Source of the DNA: Amia ocellicauda
Taxonomy: Eukaryota; Chordata; Actinopteri; Amiiformes; Amiidae
DNA: 64,000 nt
Assembly (NCBI RefSeq): GCF_036373705.1
Contig: NC_089866.1
Location: 4,411,001-4,475,000 of the forward strand
Direction of reading: 5' to 3'
The notes beneath the pieces were generated by a model, which did no database searches, was not told the DNA's origin, and saw nothing but the letters and a program-made list of their open reading frames with translations. How positions within the stretch are numbered: the first letter of the stretch is position 1; each line of letters begins with the position of its first letter. Made by a program: the position numbers and the translations under genes. Positions 18,301 through 28,100 of the stretch are shown here, piece by piece.

Positions 18301-21300
18301 TGAAATAAATAAATCATAAATAAAGGACTGAAGACCAAATGTAAATGAATGTGTAATCCACTGAGAGTGGCTCCCGTTGAATTGTTTCACAGGCTGTGGG
18401 AGAAATTACAGTGACTATATTATTGGAGGGAGCATTCGAAAGCATTAAGGCAGATGCCGTGGTACTCACACTTTTCCCATGGGTGTCCTTCCCCACGCCA
18501 CACAGAACCCCACCACTGGAGGAGAAGCTGAAACAGACGAGCAGAACGAGGACGGTTCAGTGAAACGGGTAAGGAATCAGCTATGGCTGATGAACCCCCG
18601 GGGATAGTGTGGCATCTATACCCCGTCCTTGATCTGTACCTGAGCGAGGAGACCGAGTGCGCGTGGGTCATGGCCAGGCAGCTTCCCTTCAGGTAGTTCC
18701 ACACACGCACCGCACTCAGGCCACCCGTCTGGGCCGAGGCCAGGAGGGTGCAGTTGCCGTTGAACGCGAGGGCGGAGACCTGCGGCACAGAACGGAGGAC
18801 AGAAGCCAATCGTAGTAATGATAAGAACTGACAAGAAACCGACAGGAGGAACTTGCAAAGCGTGACACGGGTAATTTCAATTTGCTCTTTTGAGAAACCC
18901 CGCTGTGCTGCTTGTATACTGTAAACCCCCCCCAAATACCACCAAATTCAAAACCCCGGCCAGCCAGAGAGTAGATGTACCTTATCTGTGTGACCGATGA
19001 AAAACCTTTGCTCTTCAGAGGCGATTTTCATGGAGACAATCACAGCATGGCAGGCGTACACCACAGCCTCACCCGTCTGCGACCACAGAGCCTGAGAAAT
19101 AAAGAAATCGACTCGTACCATATCAGTTACATCACCCAAACACCGGTGAACTTTGGGGAGAACAATTTCAGCAAACGGATCACAAATCATCCATAATTCA
19201 TGCTCTTTTACTATAAAAATCCCATTCCGATTCCACAAACTAAATTCCACTGAGAAAAAAGGCAGTTTTTTTACCCTTAAAAGTGAGTAAACTCCAAATA
19301 CATTTATTACAGTATTGAAACATATCCCTTCCTTTAGCTTTAGCAGAATAATATGTACATTAAAGTAAACTTACACATTTAGTGGTGCATCCTCCAAAGC
19401 CAATAATCTTTTTGAGTCTCAGTATGGGATCGGGCTGCAGTTTCTGGAAAAAGAAAAATAATAGAAAGAAAATGCTTTACTTCAAAATAGCTTAAATACG
19501 AAATTAGAAAAAGGTACAGAACACACACATCCTTACCGAGTGCTCAGCTACTTTCTTTGATGGTAGAGAAACCGGGCCTTGGACTTTAGTGCACACCGTC
19601 TAGAAAGAGAGCAGACGTATGAGACCTGCAAATATCAAAGGACGGATCCACAGTCACTCGAAACAACAAGACCTACCTCTTCGGTGTCGCTGTCGTGCCT
19701 GTGGACGGTGATGTCATCGTCCCGATGTGCGAAGATGTGGACGCCCCCGTCGTCGGCCGTGAGGAGCGTCAGACTGTCCCCCTCCGGCCCCCCGCTCTCC
19801 ACGCCCGGCCCCCTGTCCGACACGCCCCCGGGCCAGCTCTCCGCCAGCTCCCTGCTCATGGGCGCGGAGGACACCAGGCCCAGCTCAGGGACACTGCTGG
19901 TCAACAGCGGGGTACGGTGTCGAGGGCGCTATGAAGAGACAGGACATCTTAGGTACCACTGAGAAGCAGAGAGCGCACACTTTTGAGGTTTATTATTAAA
20001 AACTAGAAGCGAACCCTCACTGTTTTCGGGGTGGTGATCTGCTGAATGAGGGAGACTCTGTCCTGCACTGGTTTGCTGATGCTCACACTGCGGGCCTCTT
20101 CTCGAACTGGACTTGCAGGTTTTGGAGCAGCTATGGAGAGAGGTAGACATTTAAACAACTACAACAACACAAATAAACACACATATTGCAAAGGCCTTTG
20201 TGTCAGTGAAGCGGAGGCTAGGGAATGGGCAGAAGGATGTAGTTGCATCACTCACCAGTACCAGGATGAGCCAGGCCCTTCTGAATGGAGTCGAACGGCA
20301 TCTTGGCTCCATCTGAGGGAAACCTAGGGAGCCATTAGGAGTTAGACGGACCGTTACTTGTTGCTCTCCACCTGGCACAGATCAGTCCGTTGCCGTTTTG
20401 ACCTCCATTCTGTCATTTACGCATATATTGTCTGTGCCGATATGTTTCAGACTTCCAGGTATATAATACTCACACAAAGCCCGCGATATGTGCCAATAGC
20501 TTTTGCAGACGCCCGGTGCTTCAAGCTGTCCCAGATTAGGCAAGCTGGTAGACACCATCCCCACCAGGGCACACGTTTATCACCACTTAAATCCCTGGGA
20601 GAAGACGGACAGTAACACCAACCTAATGAAGTCGTACAGATCGTGCCAGCTTCCTCCTTTGGGCACTGGGAAGCTCATCTCTCGTGGCATCGCGCTCGCA
20701 CCTGGCAAGGGACCTGTTCCGGCTTTGGCTTCGCTGAAGGTCAAACCTTCAACAGACAGAAATATGCGGGGGGAAAAAACAAAACAAAAACAACTAGTTT
20801 CCTTGCTCTTAGCCCTGATGTTTTCTGCTCAGACTGTTACCTGTGCAGCATGAGGTTCTTTAACCACTAATTGTGAAAGCAGCCCCATGGGAATGCACTC
20901 CTGCTCTCCTGTTAAAAATAGTAGCTGAAAAGCAGTGGCTCTTGCTTCCTGGGTTCAGCTGATGGAAAAGCCGCATGCCAAGGGGGGATTTGCTGATCGT
21001 TCTCGGCAGACCACCTGTCGGGCTTCAGTGCTGCGCCCGCTGGTGCGTGACTGTGCCATTACAAGCAATCAAGACTTCTGTTCTGCTGCCGTGCTGTTGT
21101 GTAAATGGTGGCTTAAGACGTGTGTTCTGAGGAGGGACTCTCGGAGGTTAATGGGAAGAAGCGGCACAGAGACGGGGACAAAGACCGCTATCGTGAGCTG
21201 AATTCACCACGCACAAAGAAAACTGCGCCACAAAGAGCACGGTACAGGAATATAAGCACTGGTAAGAAATGAAACTGCAGGAATAAAGTATGTTCAGTGA

Positions 21301-23290
21301 TTATTTTCTGTGATTAACCCCCCCCACACAAACACACACTCTCCGTCACCAGCCCACCTGGTTCACAAAGCAGGTCGCTGGTGAACATGTTCTTCACCGA
21401 CATATTGGCACACAGCTTGACGCTCTTCAGGTGGCTGTGCCGGCGGTTCAGGTAGACCGACAGGACGTACTGCAGGTCCAGCATCAGGCAGGTCCATCGC
21501 ACACTGCAGGGCGCGGGTCCCACCAGGCCTGCGGGGAGGGACAGGAGGTCAGGACACTCCCTCGGTCGTTATCAGCCACCTGCTTTCCAACCCTCCGTTT
21601 TAATTGTGTTTCAGCAGTATCGCAGGCAGGGACCCCCATGAGCAGGAGTGACTTTTTAACAGCCTCGTCTCTGGCTTTAAAGCCAGCAGGCAGGTTTTAT
21701 GGACGGCTGTAACATTAATCGATGTGAATTTGGAGGCAGGAAAAATTATGAACCTTACAAACTTATTTGTGTTGTTAATGAAGCCTCCTGTACTCGAAAG
21801 AAGACATAATTTCCAGAGCAAGAGGGTCTTCTTTTGATACCATAGGAAATAATGACACAGAAAGGTGAAACCCAAATTAGTCTTTTTAGGAAGAGTGCAA
21901 ATTTTTAAAAATTCCACTCATAGTTGCCTGGGCTGAGACCCTGTGCCATCACCTTATCCAAAAAAAGTAGAAGGAAAAAACTGTCCGTATTTGCCAACTC
22001 ATTAAACGTGTATAAAGCAACAACACCATTTATTATTCACACAAAAAAAACTCAGCAACACTAACGGTCGCCTAAAGAGGGAAACAAAGTGATGAATTGG
22101 CTAAACGGGTGTTTTGATCACGGGGCGGTTTACCGTGGCGAGCGCTGTGGGCCGTGGTCTCGTACACGGAGCCCTTGGCAGCTCCACACAGGAAGGGGAA
22201 CTGCAGCCAAGTGGCCGTGGATTTGAACTCCTTAAACAGGTTGGAAAACGAGATGCGGATGACCTGGCCTTCCTGGAAAGACAGAGGAAGAGAAGACATA
22301 TGGAAACATTAGCCTCTTTTCCTTCCTATTTACATCTTAGAGGATTTGGTAACACAGATTCTCTAGTTCTAACACCACACCACTCATCCCAAGCAAAGGA
22401 CTTATTGGTGACTACCGAAAAAACTGGAGAAACAGACGACAAGTAGATCAAGTATGTGTGGCAAGCCACTGTAGGCGGTGAAGGCTTTCTACTGGACATA
22501 TCTGAAGCATCGCCCTTGTACCTCGGAGGCTACATCCAGATGGACCACGAAGTGCTTGCCGGGGCTGGGTCTGAACAGCAGGTACAGGTAGCGGCCGGTC
22601 AGCCCGAGCGACTGGGTGCTTGTTTTAGGGAGAAGGATGTAGTTGCTGGCCGGAATGGATCCCCGGATGCGATACACGGAGCACTTCAAGGTTTTGTCCT
22701 AACAGAAGGGGAAACAAACGCAAAAACTAAAACGACGCTCGTCACAGACTCCGTGCAATCCCACGCCTCGGTCACACGCACACAGTGACAGCGTGGGAGG
22801 CTGAGGTGGTCTTTCCATGGCACACGTGTGATGGTTTCAGTAATTCGCCGGAGCAGTGCCGTGAACTCTTTACCATGTAGGTGGTCACATCGCCCTCTTT
22901 GGTGGACTTCTTCCACTCCTCCATCCGGACGTGCTTGAACATGTTGACGTAGGGGTGCTGCCACACTGGGGACAAAGACAGGTTTCAGTGGAGTGGCTTC
23001 CTAAGACTCCTGCTCTTCTCACAGTGCCATGTGTCACTGCGGCTCAAGCATCATCACAATGACACCATCTCCATTACTTTTATTTGTTAAGATTAATAAT
23101 CATGATTTCACGGGATTAGGAAAATATAAACTGATGAAGCACTTCAGAGCACAAAGCGTGCATTAGTTATGAATGAATGAATGCATGGTCTTCACCTTAC
23201 TTCGTTACAGATTTATACAGTTGTTTTGATCCACAACTGAGTCAGATATACATCTATACGAGCAATCGCGTTACCTTTGCTGCTGGTCAT
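8103..23290 (-). CDS. wdr90: WDR90 (POC16), complete 43-exon gene
   Basis: A centriole/cilium protein. WDR90/POC16 binds microtubules through an N-terminal CFA20-like (DUF667) domain and helps build the centriole inner scaffold. I assembled 43 exons with GT-AG borders (rare non-canonical ones not excluded) and consistent phases, giving 5,544 nt or 1,847 aa; human WDR90 is about 1,750. The start is MTSSK in a 16-nt coding exon (23275-23290) and the end is AYNEIFLWDVQGL, stop at 8103-8105. Order: CFA20-like domain (exons 2-6), linker (7-10), WD40 array (11-24), low-complexity linker (25-29), second WD40 array (30-43). Diagnostic matches include WQHPYVNMFKHVRMEEWKK, STQSLGLTGRYLYLLFRP and AVIGYNGNGRGNMVWNPDT. 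Exon coordinates are in the block entries. RHOT2 lies directly downstream on the same strand. Confidence 0.97.
12385..12768 (+). mobile_element. CR1-like non-LTR retroposon 3' fragment
   Basis: Plus-sense translation gives the C-terminal block of non-LTR elements: QRRLRGDLIQVSKIMKGIDH, then RDTRTRGHKWKLGFKAFKTE, then RRHFFTQRG, with later stops. It ends in ttcttatgttcttatgtt (12750-12767), an 8-bp repeat tail of the kind CR1 elements carry. It is 5'-truncated, lies in the WDR90 intron between exons 29 and 30, and is antisense to the gene. Confidence 0.8.
12822..13909 (-). other. wdr90: WDR90 exons 25-29: WD blade plus variable linker
   Basis: Exons: 13776-13909, 13644-13684, 13344-13472, 13046-13216, 12822-12916. 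Exon 25 holds a WD blade (VFIGHSQPIQQVSFTPDQLG). Exons 26-29 encode a Ser/Pro/Gly-rich insert of about 150 residues that is poorly conserved even against human. Exon 26 is only 41 nt, and exon 28 contains an internal gtgagt-like donor (near 13150) that could give a shorter form. These exons are the least certain in the gene, although phases fit exactly. Confidence 0.72.
14018..19443 (-). other. wdr90: WDR90 exons 11-24: first WD40 array
   Basis: Exons: 19375-19443, 18981-19091, 18640-18779, 18470-18527, 17917-18035, 17517-17678, 17251-17381, 16826-16942, 16409-16644, 15844-15980, 14885-15015, 14641-14771, 14342-14503, 14018-14146. They encode residues of about 390-1000, a run of WD40 blades with clear GH and W-D-type ends, such as FIGHTDKVSALAFNG, ATGSEDGYLRLWPLD, ATVSEDRSIRIWNLD and LTAGHKAIKLWDYN. 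Phases are continuous throughout. Confidence 0.94.
19537..20323 (-). other. wdr90: WDR90 exons 7-10: Ser/Pro-rich linker
   Basis: Exons: 20256-20323, 20021-20130, 19677-19928, 19537-19599. This is a low-conservation linker (about residues 225-389) rich in Pro, Ser and acidic residues. It includes an Asp/His stretch, HIFAHRDDDITVHRHDSDTE. The acceptors of exons 7 and 9 were chosen because only those keep frame with both neighbours (for exon 9, tcatag followed by CGCCCT). Confidence 0.82.
20623..23290 (-). other. wdr90: WDR90 exons 1-6: CFA20-like microtubule-binding domain
   Basis: Exons: 23275-23290, 22874-22965, 22522-22698, 22134-22272, 21358-21528, 20623-20701. They encode residues 1 to about 225. 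Visible blocks are the WQHPYVNMFKHVRMEEWKK start, SVYRIRGSIPASNYILLPKT, GQVIRISFSNLFKEFKSTAT, TCLMLDLQYVLSVYLN and MPREMSFPVPKGGSWHDLYD. The DUF667/CFA20 assignment follows from family knowledge. All six exons keep frame. Confidence 0.93.
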
Positions 23291-23600
23291 GGTGACACTG
23301 AGAGGCAGCTGCGGGTCTCCAAAGCACAACTTTCTCGCCTGAGTGAAGCTGTCTCCTCAACCCCGACCTGCCCAGATGTTTGGAAATGGCCCTCAAACGG
23401 GCAGGCTGGTGTCTGTGGCCGCCGCAGCGCTCCGGAGCGGCTCCTGTCCTGCCGGGCTGTGTTTCCCGGGTCTGGGTGCCAGCAGAGCCTCTCCTCTCCG
23501 GTGTCAACAGACTCAATCCTCCCGCGGCGGCGACCGCTGTTTCCAACGGCAGCACGCAGCACGTTTCCTGCGCGTCGTGCGTCACTCCGCGCTGTGGCCT
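23291..23600 (-). promoter_or_regulatory. WDR90 5' region with a candidate RFX X-box
   Basis: A CpG-richer stretch directly upstream of the WDR90 start. On the minus strand, GCTGCCGTTGGAAAC (23539-23553) fits the degenerate RFX X-box form RYYNYY-N3-RRNRAC, about 250 bp before the start codon. RFX factors control many centriole and cilium genes. Because the consensus is loose, chance matches occur roughly once per several hundred bases. Confidence 0.4.
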
Positions 23601-24468
23601 GATGGGAATTGTAGTTCTCTACGTGTCCTGGTTTTGTATTCCTCTGCATGTGAGAACATACAGTCTTGTATATTTGATATCATCCAAAGTGGCTGGTTTA
23701 TAACCACTTGAAATTCCAGATCATGCCATTCGCAAACCAGAAGCTGACACTCAAACAGATACACTTAGTGACATTCACGGAGACATTGTTGACATACAGA
23801 CCTAGTTTAATCAAGTATATAAGTGAGGTAATACATAGTCCAAGCAAATATGACACTGCAATACTTCCCTACAACAGCAATGTGTAGTGAAAGCACTCTG
23901 GTCTGATAAAGGATCTCCCTAGAGCCAGAGAGCAGAGAATCCATGAATACACACATACACTAGACACGGAAAAATAATAACACAAACATGTATATAGTTT
24001 AGTGGGAATAGACATATGACATCTTTATGTATATACTGATATTTACAGCACAGAATCTATACATTATGCACAAACACAAGATTTACCAAGACTAGCATCA
24101 ATACACAGGAAAAACGAACAAGGGTGACTTTGAAACAATTTTAAATAAGATGGCATCGGCACAACCTTTTTGAAACACAACGAAATTACAGGTTTGAGTG
24201 TAAAAACACATACTATATCATTCTCATATCAGTGGTCTTAGAAACTGTTTTTGTAGGTTGAATAGGTAGGTAGGAAGGTTACAATATTCATAAATACATA
24301 ATTACTGGGAACCTTTCCTTGTGAGAAAAACAAATATAAGAGGTGCAAGGACACACAGTAAAGGGATAAGCGACCATTTTAAGAAAATCAACATTCAAAC
24401 AGAAATATTCTAAACATAAAACAGCTGCTACTAAAAAGGTCTCTAATGCTTACACTATGTTTTTTTGT

Positions 24469-24474
24469 TTTATT
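24469..24474 (-). terminator. Candidate poly(A) signal of the glucagon-family receptor
   Basis: AATAAA on the minus strand about 700 bp past the receptor stop codon. I see no coding exon in 23,601-25,173; most of it is probably this receptor's 3' UTR and intergenic DNA. Confidence 0.35.
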
Positions 24475-25173
24475 CAGGGCTGCTGAAACTCCCGTGACAA
24501 AGTCGTTAACAGCTTTTCTCCATTTAAATTAATTATGGCAACCTCCATGCACACAGCTCACTTTTAACTGTACACGTGGCAATTGAAACAGAAAAACAAC
24601 ACTAAAAGCAAGGCTTATACATAAATGCAGACATGCCGTCCCAGAGGGTGAGGGACTTATGATCTTCAGTTCTGTGCCTCCAGAGCTGACCTGAGCTGAC
24701 ATTATTACTGTGAGCCGGCACTGAGAGCCCCCTCTGATGAAATCCCAATGCCTTTGAAAACTTTCTCAACGTCAACTTCAGTGGCCTTGGGCAACAGCTA
24801 TGATTTATACAGGATATTGCACACCTTTCGTTTAGTGTTTTTAAGATATTGGTTAATTCAGTGTTCTGAATCGGTGGGTGGGGTGGGAGGCGAGCTGCTA
24901 TGCTGTGATTGAAACAAGTACAGATCAACAATGCACAATTAATGTTTGGTCTTCACGGTTGTGTATACTCTACTTACAGGGTTCTAAATTTAAGATCGAA
25001 TCTAGCCTGACTGTATTGTAAATGTATGTAGCTATATTGGTGTCCCGAGGGAACAATTGTGCTGCATATCACTGCCTAAAACAGAGGAACGGTGTGCGTG
25101 TGACAGATGGCTTGGTATCTTGATGGTTCAGATCCTCTATTGATGTTCTCCCTTGGAACAGAAGGAGTTAGGG

Positions 25174-28100
25174 TTACTGTCTGCAGCCCAGGCCTCCCCG
25201 CTTCATCCTCCAGGTGCGCAGCTTCTTCTGCACTTCTGATTTCACCTGCAATACATTGTGGGGAGACTCAGTTCACAATGGCTCACATCATAGTCTACAT
25301 AGCTGTTGAGAATACAGGTATTACATTGAATCTGCAGCACAGTAAACAGGGCAATTTCAAAATAGCAATTTGCAGATGAGACATTTGTCAATCTCCTTCT
25401 AATATTAGTAGTTTATGTTTTAATGTTGCTCCAATATATATCGGCCCAAAAAAGCTAACGTGGATATTAGTAGATAATAGATTTGTTCTGACCATCACAC
25501 ACTTGTCTCTAATACTTGATTTTGGTACATGATACAAAGTGCCTAATTTTTCATTGCAAATTTGATTTGAAAATCGAATTGGACATCTTTAATTGAAGCC
25601 GGACGCACCTCTCTGTTGGAGAAGCAGTACAGCACAGCAACCAGAAACCCCTGTGGGACAACAAGAGGGGATGAGAAGATGAGAGAGTGGCTGTTCAGAG
25701 GAGAGACACAGTGACACAGGGATCCCAGGCTGCTACGCTGTGTGGTCCCTGGCCTGCCCAGGTGGGCTTACCTGGAAGGAGTTGAGGAAGACGGTGAAGA
25801 CAACTTTGACGTAGCGCAGGATGCCGGTGGTCTGTTCGTCCATTGCGAAGATGAAGACCACCTCATGGATGCCAAAGAGGGGGATGAGGGTCAGGGTTGC
25901 TTTGGCCAAACTGGAAGCAGTAACAGTGTTGCTTTTATAACAGATGCAGTTCAAGCAGCACTTAAGTCAAAACATTTACCTCATAAGCAGACCCATGTCC
26001 AGCTATCTCTCGGGCTGATTTGAGCTCTGCTGTCCAGTAGTTTCCACAAGGCAAGGCATCTCTCTGCTTCCCCAACCCTCCTCCCCCACTCACCGGAGCT
26101 TGTAGTAGGGGTAGCCCATCTGATTTGCACGCAGTTTGGAGAAAATCACTTTCAGGATCCTCATGAAGATCACCAGGTTGATCTGCAGACAGAGGGCAGG
26201 GGCATCAAGTCTCTGCCACATCCTGTCCACAGTGTGAAACTTCATAAGTTGTTATTTTAAGGAAACTCAGCAGTTGGCTTACAAGTGCAGCCAGCAGGAT
26301 AGGGAAACGGATAATCCACCAGTAGGCCATGTTGTCATTTAAAGCCCAGCACCTGGAAACACACACACACACACACTGCTGTAGACATAGCACACTGTGT
26401 ATAATCACCAGCTTCAATTGAGAGCTTAAAAATAAAATCACACCCCCTGCCTCTACGTTAAAAGACCCCGAGGTGATATTGCGGGCATGAAAATGTATAT
26501 TCTGTTTACAGGGCACACGTGTAAATGTTGAAGACTGGACTCTCACTCTTTGTTTTCCTTAAGCAGCTTGGCGAGCGTCCACGGAACCACAAACACGACC
26601 GGGACTCCTGAAAGAAACCAGGTGAAGACAACGGACCTTGAGAAAGCTGGCAGTTTGATCTCTCTCTCCTACAGCTGCAATTATCTTGTCTCTTCATGTG
26701 GCCGAGGACTCATCGCCTGCTGTTGCCTTTCACAGCACTTTCTAAATTTCACTTTTTCGTTTTGTTTTGTTGCACCCTTGCTACTATCACAGTGCATGAA
26801 AACTCTCTGGCACCATCAGCTATCCCCTGGCCTTACTCTCCTGTCAGATTCCCTGTCATAGAAATAAGGAGATGTTTATTACCCCAGCCCAGGAACAGGT
26901 AGGCAGTGTAATTGCTCTTCCCTGAGAATACAGAGCCAATCAGGACTGTGTACAGGTAGATGGCTTCCCCGAAGAACCAGCAGTGATTGGCCAGAATGCA
27001 GAACTGTGTCACCACCTGCGCAATCCTGCAGCCAATGGCAGCCTAAGGATTTAAGCAAGGAAATAAAAACAACCACATGAATTCCACCACTAGACGCATT
27101 TGATTATTTACGAGGTTAATAGTGTTAACTTGTTATTTAATTCCTTTTGTGTTGATTTTTCTTTGTCTCCTGTTTGGCTTCATATTCACACATTTGTTTT
27201 TTTTTACTTGCCTAACTAATTAAGCTCAGCATAGAGATGGTCTTTTGAAAAGGCATCATATGACGGATGACACTTGAACTCCCTCTCGCTTTTAGCCCTG
27301 AAGAAATGGAAACAATTAATCGAGGCAAACTACAAACCACGCGACAAATTAGGCAATTTCACTACCTAATAAACATACAATCTCACTTCCACTGTATATT
27401 AAGTAATCGGTAAAATAAAAAAGGCTAGTGGATGTTGCAGGCATCTGATTATATAAAGATGATGCATTCATTTCAGATGTAAATGCGTAGAATAGCAGGA
27501 ACTCCCTTGATGGAGCCAAAGCAAATGCCAACGAGCTTCTCAATTCTCTCTGCATTCCAGAGATTTCAAAGAAGCAGCATTTGAAATCAAGGAGGATGTA
27601 TTCAGCGCTGCACCTCACAATCCGCTCCACCGGTTCGGTTTGAACTCTGCTCTAACCTTTTGTCCTCGCAGAATGCAGATGACCAGCACACCCGAAAATC
27701 AACTCCATTCAGAGCGCCTATTGTTTCATCGCAGGTTGTTCATTACCATGCAACATGACTGCTCTATGAAGGGGACAGATTTGAAAGAGAATCGGAAATC
27801 TAAAGGCCACTCCTTTCAAGTCTGTGATGTTTAATTCAACAGCAATAGACCATGAGTGTACAAATCATAAGAGCCCGGCATTTTACTAGAAGCTTAATTA
27901 CTTGAACGACATGCGTGCAGCTGCCCACGCTCTGGTTCAGGGTCTTCACAGGGTCCAGAATGAAGCTATGGATCTACCCAGGACCTGTGGTTGGCTCACA
28001 CACACAAGAGCCTACAACTCCAAAGACCCACAGAGTCCCAGAGCGCTGCACCGCGGGGGTCTGCCGGGGCCTGGTGTCTGACGGGGGCCCTGACCTGATG

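Noticed and set aside
23177-23711. Overlapping open frames of 120-141 codons upstream of WDR90
   Set aside because: They fall in the CpG-rich promoter region, differ between frames and show no motifs.
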